Assembly (NCBI GenBank): GCA_900540335.1
Contig: UQFC01000049.1
Span: forward strand, 1-18,402
Source: an uncultured Clostridium sp.
GTDB lineage: Bacteria > Bacillota > Clostridia > Lachnospirales > Lachnospiraceae
DNA length: 18,402 nucleotides
Direction of reading: 5' to 3'
Each line of letters starts with the position of its first letter. Position 1 is the first letter of the stretch. This document shows, one piece after another, positions 1-7,622 of the stretch. The translations under genes were made by a program, and so were the position numbers. Under the pieces are notes generated by a model. The model saw nothing but the letters and a program-made list of their open reading frames with translations. It was not told where the DNA came from and searched no databases.

Positions 1-2
1 GG

Positions 3-69
3 GTCGCTTCTGCGACAAAATTCTCTGCCGCCGCATGGCGATTCTCGCGGAGCGTTTTTGTTTCATAGG
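3..69. repeat. Palindromic intergenic repeat block
   Basis: This gene-free stretch downstream of khpA is dense in short inverted repeats. GTCGC/GCGAC pairs at 3-7 and 12-16 around a TTCT loop, and CCGC (31-34) can pair with GCGG (47-50). The words CCGCCGCA, GGCG and CTCGCGG occur here in the same order, on the opposite strand, as at the extreme right end of the window (18361-18402). This suggests copies of a dispersed, structured intergenic element, not a gene. I see no coding potential, and the family name is unknown to me. Confidence 0.5.
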
Positions 70-93
70 TCGTAATTTCCTATGAAACAAAAA
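55..93. repeat. Perfect 15-bp inverted repeat
   Basis: Arm TTTTTGTTTCATAGG (55-69) is exactly complementary to CCTATGAAACAAAAA (79-93) around a 9-base loop (70-78). It directly follows the khpA terminator stem on the minus strand and shares the terminator's T-run. A transcript in either direction could fold it. It may be a repeat element, an RNA-processing hairpin between khpA and the next gene, or part of a compound terminator. Confidence 0.75.
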
Positions 94-120
94 GCTGCCG
101 CTGGAAACTCCGACGACAGC
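89..120 (-). terminator. Rho-independent terminator after khpA
   Basis: Read on the minus strand, 120-109 pairs with 105-94 (11 of 12 positions including two G-U pairs, GTT loop). It is followed by TTTTTGTTT. It begins 10 bases after the khpA stop, so the ylxM-ffh-rpsP-khpA transcript probably ends here at least in part. That would separate it from rimM-trmD-rplS, which often follow in related genomes but are outside the window. Confidence 0.65.
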
Positions 121-129
121 CCTTACCGG

Positions 130-357
130 CTATTGAATATCAACAACAACCTTTTTTTCTTCTTTGGAAGCAGCTGCCTTGACAACAGAGCGGATTGCTT
201 TTGCAATGCGTCCCTGTTTGCCAATCACCTTGCCCATATCAGAAGGTGCCACCTTCAATTCAATGAAAGTACCGCCTTCTTTTTCAGTCTCGGTAACAAC
301 CACCTCATCCGGATTGTCCACCAATGCCCGCGCAATTACCTCAACTAATTCCTTCAT
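130..357 (-). CDS. khpA: KhpA, KH-domain RNA-binding protein
   Basis: A 75-residue single KH-domain protein of the KhpA/YlqC family. The RNA-binding GxxG loop is visible as GKQG at residues 46-49 inside VIGKQGRI. In Firmicutes KhpA works with KhpB (Jag) as a small-RNA/mRNA binding partner affecting cell division and envelope growth. The length is normal for the family, and the ATG is preceded by GAGGTG. It lies 19 bases downstream of rpsP on the same strand, the conserved Firmicute order, so it is the last gene of this operon before the terminator. Confidence 0.95.
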   Translation of the reverse strand: MKELVEVIARALVDNPDEVVVTETEKEGGTFIELKVAPSDMGKVIGKQGRIAKAIRSVVKAAASKEEKKVVVDIQ

Positions 358-376
358 AGCTTATTCACCTCGTCGA

Positions 377-619
377 TTACTGAATACCAGCGGTCTTCAA
401 GAGCTTTGCTACTCTGTCAGTGGGCTGTGCGCCGTTTGCCAGCCATTTCTTGGCTACTTCCTCGTTGAACTTGATGCCGCTCGGCTCCAGGTTCGGATCG
501 TAAGTACCAACCTCCTCGATGAATCTGCCATCTCTCGGAGATCTGGAATCTGCAACAACGATTCTATAGAAAGGTTTCTTCTTAGCACCCATTCTCTTTA
601 ATCTCATCTTTACTGCCAT
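377..619 (-). CDS. rpsP: 30S ribosomal protein S16
   Basis: An 80-residue protein with the typical S16 N-terminus (AVKMRLKRMGAKKKPFYRIV) and the RDGRFIEEVGTYDPN segment. It is a structural component of the small ribosomal subunit, needed for 16S folding. The start is fixed by a very strong AAGGAGGTG site 7 bases before ATG. It sits between ffh and khpA in the standard Firmicute arrangement. The 107-base gap to ffh (620-726) shows no convincing terminator or strong promoter, only a weak CAGCT/AGCTG stem, so co-transcription with ffh is likely. Confidence 0.97.
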   Translation of the reverse strand: MAVKMRLKRMGAKKKPFYRIVVADSRSPRDGRFIEEVGTYDPNLEPSGIKFNEEVAKKWLANGAQPTDRVAKLLKTAGIQ

Positions 620-726
620 GTCATTTCACCTCCTTAAATTGAACTGATATATCAACAAATACAGAATGTCTGCATTGTTACCTGATAATAACCGGACAGC
701 TTTTCAGCTGACCTGTCTGACCTGCA

Positions 727-2088
727 TCAGAAGGGCATTTTAAACTTTCCAAGCATTCCGCCCAGGCCGCCGCGGCCTTTTTTACCGCCCATCATGCCGG
801 GAAGCTGTTTCATCATCTTCTTCATCTGATCAAACTGCTTGACAATCCGGTTTACCTCGCTGATGTCCACACCGGCGCCTCTGGCAATCCGCTGTTTTCT
901 GGAGGGATTCATAATTCCCGGATTCGCCCGTTCCTCCTTGGTCATGGAAAGAATAATAGCTTCCACCCGATCCATGGCCTTTTCGTCCACTTCCGGCATT
1001 CCGCCTTTCATCTGTCCCATACCCGGCATCATACTCATAATACTTCCGATGCCGCCCATTTTTTTAATCTGATGCATCTGTTCCAGAAAGTCGTTGTAGT
1101 CAAACTCTGCTTTTCTCAGCTTCTGACCCATCTCTCTGGCCTTTTCTTCATCCAGCTCCATCTCCGCTTTCTCAATCAGGGTAAGGATATCGCCCATTCC
1201 GAGAATACGGGAAGCCATACGGTCGGGATAAAACTGTTCCAAATCAGAAAGCTTCTCTCCCATACCAATATATAAAATCGGTTTTCCGGTAATCGCCCGA
1301 ATGGAAAGGGCTGCACCGCCTCTGGTGTCACCATCAAGCTTTGTCAGAATCACACCGTCAATGCCGACTTTATCCTGGAAATTGGAAGCTACATTTACTG
1401 CATCCTGACCGGTCATGGCGTCTACCACCAGAATGGTCTGGTCTACAGATACTGCGGATTTGATGTTTACCAGCTCCTCCATCATGCTCTCATCTACATG
1501 AAGACGACCGGCAGTATCAAGAATCACTACATTGTAGCCATTTTTTGCCGCGTGCTCAACTGCGGCCTTTGCAATATTAACCGGATTCTGGTTTTCTCCC
1601 ATGGAAAATACCGGAACCCCCTGTTTTTCACCATTGATCTGAAGCTGCTGAATTGCCGCCGGACGGTATACGTCACAGGCTGCCAGAAGAGGCTTTCTTC
1701 CCTTTGCCTTCAGCTTTCCGGCAATCTTTGCGGTAGTTGTGGTTTTACCTGCACCCTGCAGACCAGCCATCATAATCACCGAAATTTCATTGCCCGGCTT
1801 CAGTGCAATCTCTGTTGTTTCAGAGCCCATCAGACGAATCATCTCTTCATTTACAATCTTGATAACCATCTGTCCCGGCTGAAGAGAACCCAATACCTCT
1901 TCTCCTACCGCCCGCTCCTGAACAGAGCTGATAAACTGCTTTACTACCTTAAAACTGACATCCGCTTCCAGAAGTGCCATCTTCACTTCCTTCAAAGCAG
2001 TCTTTACATCCGCTTCGCTGAGACGGCCCTTACCCCGCAGATTTTTAAATACGTTCTGCAGCTTTTCAGATAAGCTTTCAAAAGCCAT
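727..2088 (-). CDS. ffh: Signal recognition particle protein Ffh (SRP54)
   Basis: The GTPase subunit of the signal recognition particle. It binds 4.5S RNA and signal sequences of nascent membrane proteins and docks with FtsY. At 453 residues it has normal length. It shows the N-terminal helical domain (about 1-90), a G domain with GLQGAGKTT (109-117), DTAGR (191-195) and TKLDG (249-253), and a methionine-rich M domain (about 300-453) ending in a Gly/Lys-rich GGKKGRGGLGGMLGKF tail. AGGAGG lies 7 bases before ATG. It follows ylxM by 57 bases. Confidence 0.98.
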   Translation of the reverse strand: MAFESLSEKLQNVFKNLRGKGRLSEADVKTALKEVKMALLEADVSFKVVKQFISSVQERAVGEEVLGSLQPGQMVIKIVNEEMIRLMGSETTEIALKPGNEISVIMMAGLQGAGKTTTTAKIAGKLKAKGRKPLLAACDVYRPAAIQQLQINGEKQGVPVFSMGENQNPVNIAKAAVEHAAKNGYNVVILDTAGRLHVDESMMEELVNIKSAVSVDQTILVVDAMTGQDAVNVASNFQDKVGIDGVILTKLDGDTRGGAALSIRAITGKPILYIGMGEKLSDLEQFYPDRMASRILGMGDILTLIEKAEMELDEEKAREMGQKLRKAEFDYNDFLEQMHQIKKMGGIGSIMSMMPGMGQMKGGMPEVDEKAMDRVEAIILSMTKEERANPGIMNPSRKQRIARGAGVDISEVNRIVKQFDQMKKMMKQLPGMMGGKKGRGGLGGMLGKFKMPF

Positions 2089-2145
2089 AAATCATCCTCC
2101 TGTGGAAAATCTGCACAGACACTGCAGCATCACTGCATCCATGCC

Positions 2146-2487
2146 CTACAGTTCCAGGATGTTGCTGGAAATCTGTTCGATCTGCGCAATCAGAGACTCG
2201 TCTTTCGTCTCATGAAACGCTCTGGTTCTTTCCTGGATATCCTCTACCATCTGTCTCGTCTGCTGAAACTTCTGTACCAGATGAAGCTTTTCCTCATATC
2301 CGCTTAAAATCTTGTCGCATCTCTTGATCAAATCATGGACTCCCTGACGGCTGATCCCCTGCTCCCCGGCAATCTCTCCGAGAGACATGTCATTAAACAC
2401 CGCATCCTCGTAAACAGTCCGCTGATGCTCCGTCAGAAGCTCTCCGTAAAAGTCATACAAGAGACTCTGTTTTATAATGCTTTCCAT
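2146..2487 (-). CDS. ylxM: YlxM/p13-like putative DNA-binding protein (UPF0122)
   Basis: A 113-residue all-helical protein with a sigma-70 region-4-like helix-turn-helix (LGEIAGEQGISRQGVHDLIKR). This is the YlxM family, which is almost always encoded just upstream of ffh and is thought to be linked to SRP function. An in-frame ATG 8 codons upstream (2511) is rejected because it lies in a promoter -10 box. The ATG at 2487 has AAGGTG at the right distance. The C-terminal half is charged and helical, possibly coiled coil. Confidence 0.92.
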   Translation of the reverse strand: MESIIKQSLLYDFYGELLTEHQRTVYEDAVFNDMSLGEIAGEQGISRQGVHDLIKRCDKILSGYEEKLHLVQKFQQTRQMVEDIQERTRAFHETKDESLIAQIEQISSNILEL

Positions 2488-2502
2488 AACATCACCTTGG
2501 TT

Positions 2503-2531
2503 ATCATACATGAAAGTCCGGCAGGTGTCAA
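2503..2531 (-). promoter_or_regulatory. Near-consensus sigma-A promoter of the ylxM-ffh operon
   Basis: On the minus strand, TTGACA (2531-2526) is followed after exactly 17 bases by TATGAT (2508-2503). The expected start is near 2496, only about 9 bases before the ylxM ATG. It lies in the 86-base gap behind the asparagine-synthetase-like gene, where I see no terminator. Confidence 0.85.
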
Positions 2532-2573
2532 GTATTTTTTCTTTACAGCATTGTTTTTCTTTTTGAACATTCC

Positions 2574-4433
2574 TTATACCCTGATTTTAATGCCATATTC
2601 CCGCAGCCAGAAGTCTGTCTGAAGCATATACGCCATCATCTGGGGAGCTGCCATCAGCTGTCCGTACCAGGGTCTTCCATAATCAGAGGGCTTTTTCAGG
2701 AAACGCAGGGTTTTCTCCCGATCCAGAAACTCTGCTCCGGGACTTTTGGAATCCTCCAGCATTTCCTTCATCCGCTCAGCAAGAAGTTCTTCATAATACG
2801 GCACATAGGTTTTTGGATAAGGAGATTTCTTTCTTATGCGAACCTCCTCCGGCAGAATTCCCTTTGCAGCTTCCCTCAGAAGATGTTTGACCTCCCCGTT
2901 TTTGGCCTTCATTTCCCAGGGAACATTCCAGAGATATTCCACAATCCGGTAATCCGCAAAGGGAACCCGCGCTGTAAGCCCGGCCGAGCTGCTGGTCCGA
3001 TCCATACGATTCAGAAGCGTCTGCATAAACCACCTCAGATTCAGCCATGCCATCTGCCGCTGCCGTTTCTTTTCCTCTCCCTCCTCCGGACATTCCGGAA
3101 CCTGTTCCAGGGTTTCCCTGTAACGTTTTTCCACATACTGCTCCATTCCCAGCTCCTGAATAAATTCCTCCTTCAGAAGAACCTTTCTGGCATCCAGATC
3201 TCCGGTCCAGGGAAATGTATCTGCATTCATCATCTCCCTTTTATGAAACCAGGGATACCCGCCAAAAATTTCATCCGCACACTCCCCCGTCATCGCGATC
3301 CCGCAATACCTGGCAGTCTGACGGCAGAAATATAATAAAGAAGAATCAATGTCTCCCATCACGGGCAAATCTGCCGCCCTTACAGAATCTTCCAGCAAAT
3401 CTGCCAGCTGACGGCTGCTGCACTCCAGACAGCGATGACGGGAATGGAGAAACTCCGCCATCTGCTCTACATAGGGATGATCCTGGGAGGGCTGAAACGC
3501 ATTGGCCTTAAAATATTTCCCGTTATCTGTAAAATCAAAAGAGAAGGTATCCAGCCGCTGTCCTTTTTCTCCTGCAAGAGAGGCGCAGACTGCTGATACC
3601 AGACTACTGTCCAGGCCTCCGGAGAGAAAGGCACACAATGGCTCTTTTGTATCTGCCTGGCGTGTGACTGCGTCCATCACCAGTTCCCTTACCGTCTCCA
3701 CCGTTGTTTCATAGCTGTCCTCATGGGGGTGGCTTTCCAGCTTCCACCATTCCATCTGTTTCAATCCTTCCGGCGCAGCAATCATCATTCTGGCCGGTTC
3801 CAGTTCAAAAATCCCCTTCAGCACTCCATTTCCCGGTGTTCGTGCAGGACCGACACTGAAAATCTCATTCAGGCCCTCCAGTCCTATCTCCGGCTGAATC
3901 CCGGGGCAGGCAAGAAGTCCTTTGATCCGGGAAGCAAAATACAGCCGGTCTTTCCAGAATGTATAGAATAAAGGCTTTACACCCATCCGATCCCGATACA
4001 AAAAAATCATCTTTTTGTCTAAGTCCAAAACAGCCATTGCAAATACTCCGTTCAGCTGTTTTACAAATTCCGGGCCGTAACACAGATACATCCGCCCTGC
4101 CAGTTCTGCATCCCCGTCTGTCTCCAGCTTTTCCCCCTGTTCCTTCAGCGCAGAGCGCAGCTCCCCGGAATTATAAAATTCCCCGTCTAACAAAACTGCC
4201 GCTCTCCGTCCCGCATTCCGCCATTCCCAGAAGCATTCATGTTCTTCCTGTTCTTTCCGGGCAGACATATGCATTTGAGCCACTCCACCAGCTGCTGTCT
4301 CCTCCAGGTTTCCCCACACTCTTCCCGCTAATACGGCTCCCCGATCCTGCTGCGCCTGAAAGATCCCTTCCAGCGCTGCCTCCTGTTCTCCTGTATCCCA
4401 GAATCCTCCATAAAATCCGCCAATTGCTGCCAT
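2574..4433 (-). CDS. Asparagine-synthetase-like protein lacking the glutaminase cysteine
   Basis: A 619-residue AsnB-family protein with an N-terminal class-II glutamine-amidotransferase-like domain (about 1-200) and a C-terminal ATP-pyrophosphatase synthetase domain. The synthetase half looks active: the PP-loop SGGLDSS (271-277), GECADEIFGGY (383-393), the ARVPFADYRI segment and RKKSPYPKTYVP near the C-terminus. The N-terminus reads MAAIGGFY where AsnB has MCGI, so the catalytic Cys2 is alanine. The usual RGPD is RGAV and the NGE motif is DGE. Ammonia-dependent asparagine formation, or a different amide/adenylation reaction, is therefore likelier than glutamine-dependent synthesis. Start: an in-frame TTG at 4463 would translate through the AAAGGAGA site, so the ATG at 4433, 9 bases after it, is preferred. 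It follows the permease gene by about 90 bases. Confidence 0.85.
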   Translation of the reverse strand: MAAIGGFYGGFWDTGEQEAALEGIFQAQQDRGAVLAGRVWGNLEETAAGGVAQMHMSARKEQEEHECFWEWRNAGRRAAVLLDGEFYNSGELRSALKEQGEKLETDGDAELAGRMYLCYGPEFVKQLNGVFAMAVLDLDKKMIFLYRDRMGVKPLFYTFWKDRLYFASRIKGLLACPGIQPEIGLEGLNEIFSVGPARTPGNGVLKGIFELEPARMMIAAPEGLKQMEWWKLESHPHEDSYETTVETVRELVMDAVTRQADTKEPLCAFLSGGLDSSLVSAVCASLAGEKGQRLDTFSFDFTDNGKYFKANAFQPSQDHPYVEQMAEFLHSRHRCLECSSRQLADLLEDSVRAADLPVMGDIDSSLLYFCRQTARYCGIAMTGECADEIFGGYPWFHKREMMNADTFPWTGDLDARKVLLKEEFIQELGMEQYVEKRYRETLEQVPECPEEGEEKKRQRQMAWLNLRWFMQTLLNRMDRTSSSAGLTARVPFADYRIVEYLWNVPWEMKAKNGEVKHLLREAAKGILPEEVRIRKKSPYPKTYVPYYEELLAERMKEMLEDSKSPGAEFLDREKTLRFLKKPSDYGRPWYGQLMAAPQMMAYMLQTDFWLREYGIKIRV

Positions 4434-4522
4434 ATAAGCTCTGTCTCCTTTTCTGATTTTCAACTCCTGTCTATCTTCTTCCGTGTTCCACCTAAAGACT
4501 TTCTTCTGTTCCTTTCTCCGTT

Positions 4523-5929
4523 CTACAAAAGTACACAGCCCGCCAGAAAGACTGCAGCAAATCCAATCAGCACCGGCCTGAGATTTTTTCCTGCCAGCTT
4601 CAGCGGATCCACATTGCAGATCGCTGCAACCGGGACAAGTCCCCAGGGAATGATCGTTCCGCCTCCTGTAAAAACTGCTGTAATCTGTCCTGCGGCAGCA
4701 AGCACTGGAATCGATGTTTTGGAAGCTGTGCCAAAGGTTCTGGCCAGAGCTCCTGTCAAAGGCAGTCCGGAAAATCCCGAACCGTCCAGCCCGGTCAGCC
4801 CTCCTGCCAGCATCTGAATCAGAAGAGAACCATACCGGCTCACAGGCGCATGCGCTGCCAGCCAGAGAGCCCAGTCATTCATCAAACCGCTGCTGATTTC
4901 CCTGCCCAGCACTGCATTTAATCCCCCTCCTCCCAGGAAGAAAAAGGCGCCAATCACGATTACCGGTGCAAAGATCTGAATTGCAAAAAGGAATCCCTCT
5001 GTCACATACTTTGTAATTTTCCCAAAGGAATTTCGGCCGTAGGCTGCTCCTGCGCTGATGCACATAACAAGAAGCGCTGTTCCGGAAACCAGGCTGGTTG
5101 CATCTGACCCCTTCCCGTCACAAACCGTCAAAAATACAATATCCGCCAAAAATGCCAAGGGTGTCAAAACAGCCGCAGCCACAGCTGCCCGTTTCCTTTC
5201 TCCGGATTCCGGTTCTCTTTTCAGTGAATTCCCGAAGATTTGCGGTTCTTCATTACAACCGTTTTCTCCCTGCGTTCCTTCCCCAATTTCCTTTTTATAT
5301 AGAAGAAAAGCCGCCGCTGCTGTCACGACTCCCATCACAAGAAACAGCGGACCGCCTTCCTGCAGAATATCCTGTGCAGTAATCCCCGCTGCCTTTGCAG
5401 ATACGGACGGCGCTCCCTGCACCACCAGGTCATAGCTGAGAGCCATTCCATGTCCAAACAGATTCATCGCCATAGCCGCCATCATCGGCGAAAGTCCTGT
5501 TTTCCCTGCAAAGGGCAGCAAGATTGCCCCCACCAGAGCCACAGAGGGCGAGGGCCATAAAAACAGAGAAAACAGAAACATGGAAATTCCCAGAACCCAC
5601 CATGCCATAACCGGTGTCTTCATAATCCGGGCTGCAGGCGCCATCAAAAACCTGCTGCTTCCCAAATCCGTGAGACATTTAGACAGGGCAGAAACCAGGG
5701 CAATCGTTGCAATTACCTCCATAAACTCTCTGGCCGCATAAATAATCGCTGAAAAAACAGTCTGTATTCCTCCGCTCACAGTACCCAGGCCAAAAAATCC
5801 AATCAAAAAAAGAAACAGGATGCATACCGGCGGAGTCTCAATCCGCAGAATCATCACTGACAAAATTGCAATTACACCTGCAAGATAAACGAAATGAATC
5901 GGTGTCAGCAAAACAGCTGTCTCCGGCAT
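4523..5929 (-). CDS. Polytopic membrane permease, DcuC/GntP-like
   Basis: A very hydrophobic protein of about 468 residues with roughly 11-12 predicted membrane segments, one hydrophilic central loop (about 215-245, rich in Glu/Lys/Arg), and paired Gly/Pro-rich re-entrant-like segments (GHGMALSYDLVVQGAPS; later GGGTIIPWG). That architecture resembles ion-transporter-superfamily carriers such as DcuC or GntP, which move carboxylates. I cannot name the family or substrate with certainty. Three closely spaced starts exist (GTG 5938, ATG 5935, ATG 5929). I chose 5929 because GGGAG then sits about 10 bases away. It probably shares a transcript with the downstream asparagine-synthetase-like gene. 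No clear promoter was found in the divergent gap to the NSS gene. Confidence 0.7.
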   Translation of the reverse strand: MPETAVLLTPIHFVYLAGVIAILSVMILRIETPPVCILFLFLIGFFGLGTVSGGIQTVFSAIIYAAREFMEVIATIALVSALSKCLTDLGSSRFLMAPAARIMKTPVMAWWVLGISMFLFSLFLWPSPSVALVGAILLPFAGKTGLSPMMAAMAMNLFGHGMALSYDLVVQGAPSVSAKAAGITAQDILQEGGPLFLVMGVVTAAAAFLLYKKEIGEGTQGENGCNEEPQIFGNSLKREPESGERKRAAVAAAVLTPLAFLADIVFLTVCDGKGSDATSLVSGTALLVMCISAGAAYGRNSFGKITKYVTEGFLFAIQIFAPVIVIGAFFFLGGGGLNAVLGREISSGLMNDWALWLAAHAPVSRYGSLLIQMLAGGLTGLDGSGFSGLPLTGALARTFGTASKTSIPVLAAAGQITAVFTGGGTIIPWGLVPVAAICNVDPLKLAGKNLRPVLIGFAAVFLAGCVLL

Positions 5930-6066
5930 TTCCATCACTCTCCCACATCATTCATACCCTATCCTATGCGTCTTTTCCCTGAAATGAGTCCGGTTTGACA
6001 AAAATTTTCTTTTCCTGCCAGAAAACGTGCAAAAACATGGCAAAAATGCGCCGAGGGAAAAATGCC

Positions 6067-6103
6067 TTGAATAAAATGTCGGAAAATGGTATCCTGTTAT
6101 CAT
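6067..6103 (+). promoter_or_regulatory. Candidate promoter(s) of the NSS transporter
   Basis: TTGAAT (6067-6072), 17 bases, then an extended -10 TGG-TATCCT (6087-6095) gives a start near 6102. A second extended -10, TGT-TATCAT (6095-6103), overlaps it without a good -35. Either gives a leader of 15-25 bases to the ATG at 6125. A TTGACA at 5995-6000 has no -10 partner. Confidence 0.45.
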
Positions 6104-6124
6104 ATGACTGAATGGGAGGTTAAA

Positions 6125-7513
6125 ATGAATAACAACGAAACTGAAAAAAAATATCATCATGCCCGCGGCAAGTTTTCCGGGCGCATCGGCTATGTGCTGG
6201 CTGTTGCAGGTTCTGCCGTAGGTCTTGGCAATATCTGGCGGTTCCCTTATCTGGCAGCCAAGTACGGCGGCGGAATGTTCCTGCTGGTATATCTGCTTTT
6301 AATCCTTACCTTTGGCTATGTGCTGATTGTTTCTGAGACTGCGCTGGGACGTATGACCCACAAAAGCCCTGTAGGCGCCTTTTCTAAATTTGGAAAAAGC
6401 TTTCCGTTCCGTTTTGGCGGATGGATTAATGCAGTTATTCCTATGATTATCGTCCCCTATTATTCTGTAATCGGCGGATGGGTTATCAAATACCTGTTTG
6501 AATACTTAAAAGGAAATTCTGCAGCCCTGGCAGCAGATGATTATTTTTCCAATTTTATTGCATCTTCAGGTACAGCTGAGTTCTGGTTCCTCATCTTTTC
6601 TGCCCTGGTATTTATTGTTATCCTGGCAGGTGTAAAAAATGGTGTCGAGCTGGTATCCAAAATCATGATGCCGGTGCTTGTGCTTCTGGCAATTTTTGTA
6701 GCCGGTTATTCTGTTACCAGACCGGGAGCCATGGAAGGCGTTAAATACTTCCTGATCCCCAACTTTGAGACCTTCTCGCCTATGACAGTGGTTGCCGCCA
6801 TGGGACAGATGTTCTACTCTCTTTCCATTGCAATGGGTATCCTTTATACCTATGGCTCTTATCTGGGAAAAGAGGTGGATATTGAAGAATCTACCAAACA
6901 GGTGGAGATCTTTGACACAGCCATTGCACTGCTGGCCGGTCTGATGATCATTCCTGCAGTATTTGCCTTCTCCGGCGGTGCTCCGGAAACCCTGCAGGCT
7001 GGTCCGTCCCTGATGTTTATCACCCTGCCGAAGGTATTTGCCAGCATGGGCTTTGGAGGAATCGCAGGCTTCGCCTTCTTCCTTCTTGTACTGCTTGCAG
7101 CCCTTACCAGTGCCATTTCTCTGATGGAAACCAGCGTTTCCACTATCTCAGATGAGCTGGGCTGGAGCCGGAAAAAAAGCTGTATTATTATGGCTTTCGT
7201 TATGCTTTCCATTGGAAGCGCCTCTGCCTTTGGATACGGAATCTGGGATTTCGTAACGATCTTCGGAATGCAGATTCTTGACTTTGTTGACTTCCTGACC
7301 AACTCTGTCATGATGCCGATTGCTGCTCTTGCAACCTGCTTCCTGATTCTGAAGGTTGTTGGAATTCAGACCATCGCCGAAGAAATTGAGCGTTCTTCCA
7401 AATTTAAAAGAAAGAAACTTTACAGCTTCTTTCTGAAGTACCTTGCCCCCCTTTGCATTACCATCATTCTTTTAAGCTCCATTGCTAATGTACTCGGGTG
7501 GATTCATATGTAA
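6125..7513 (+). CDS. Neurotransmitter:sodium symporter (NSS/SLC6) family transporter
   Basis: A 462-residue, roughly 11-12-helix secondary transporter of the LeuT/MhsT type that imports an amino acid or amine driven by sodium. The TM1 signature AGSAVGLGNIWRFPYL (from residue 28) supplies the unwound substrate/Na+ site. TM6 is represented by SLSIAMGILYTYGSYL, and GVELVSKIMMP is typical of the family. The ATG at 6125 is chosen because GGGAGGT lies 5 bases upstream; the in-frame upstream ATGs have no such site. It is monocistronic, bounded by a divergent gene on the left and a bidirectional terminator on the right. The substrate cannot be told; tryptophan, tyrosine, alanine or branched amino acids are all known in bacterial members. 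Confidence 0.93.
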   Translation: MNNNETEKKYHHARGKFSGRIGYVLAVAGSAVGLGNIWRFPYLAAKYGGGMFLLVYLLLILTFGYVLIVSETALGRMTHKSPVGAFSKFGKSFPFRFGGWINAVIPMIIVPYYSVIGGWVIKYLFEYLKGNSAALAADDYFSNFIASSGTAEFWFLIFSALVFIVILAGVKNGVELVSKIMMPVLVLLAIFVAGYSVTRPGAMEGVKYFLIPNFETFSPMTVVAAMGQMFYSLSIAMGILYTYGSYLGKEVDIEESTKQVEIFDTAIALLAGLMIIPAVFAFSGGAPETLQAGPSLMFITLPKVFASMGFGGIAGFAFFLLVLLAALTSAISLMETSVSTISDELGWSRKKSCIIMAFVMLSIGSASAFGYGIWDFVTIFGMQILDFVDFLTNSVMMPIAALATCFLILKVVGIQTIAEEIERSSKFKRKKLYSFFLKYLAPLCITIILLSSIANVLGWIHM

Positions 7514-7557
7514 TAATCAAAAACGGGATTTTCCTTAACAGGTTCATCTCAAAAAGA

Positions 7558-7606
7558 AACGGTCGATACACCGGTTATTTTGTAACTGATGTATCGGCCG
7601 TTTTTT
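7558..7606. terminator. Bidirectional terminator, NSS gene / xdhC-like gene
   Basis: AACGGTCGATACA (7558-7570) pairs with TGTATCGGCCGTT (7590-7602), 13 pairs with one G-U. An inner GGTTA/TAACT stem sits within the loop. A T6 run follows on the plus strand (7601-7606). On the minus strand TTTCTTTTTG follows. It serves both convergent genes. Confidence 0.85.
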
Positions 7607-7622
7607 CCTGTAAAAACTGCCT

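Noticed and set aside
2488..2511. Longer ylxM start at 2511
   Set aside because: The ATG is part of the -10 box TATGAT and has no ribosome binding site, while the ATG at 2487 has one.
2574..4433. Lasso-peptide cyclase or beta-lactam synthetase cluster
   Set aside because: No precursor peptide, leader peptidase, RRE protein or accessory biosynthetic gene lies nearby; only the loss of Cys2 is shared.
4434..4463. TTG start adding 10 residues to the asparagine-synthetase-like protein
   Set aside because: These codons include the AAAGGAGA ribosome site of the ATG at 4433, and family members begin at that methionine.
5995..6000. TTGACA as the NSS promoter -35
   Set aside because: No acceptable -10 lies 16-18 bases downstream.
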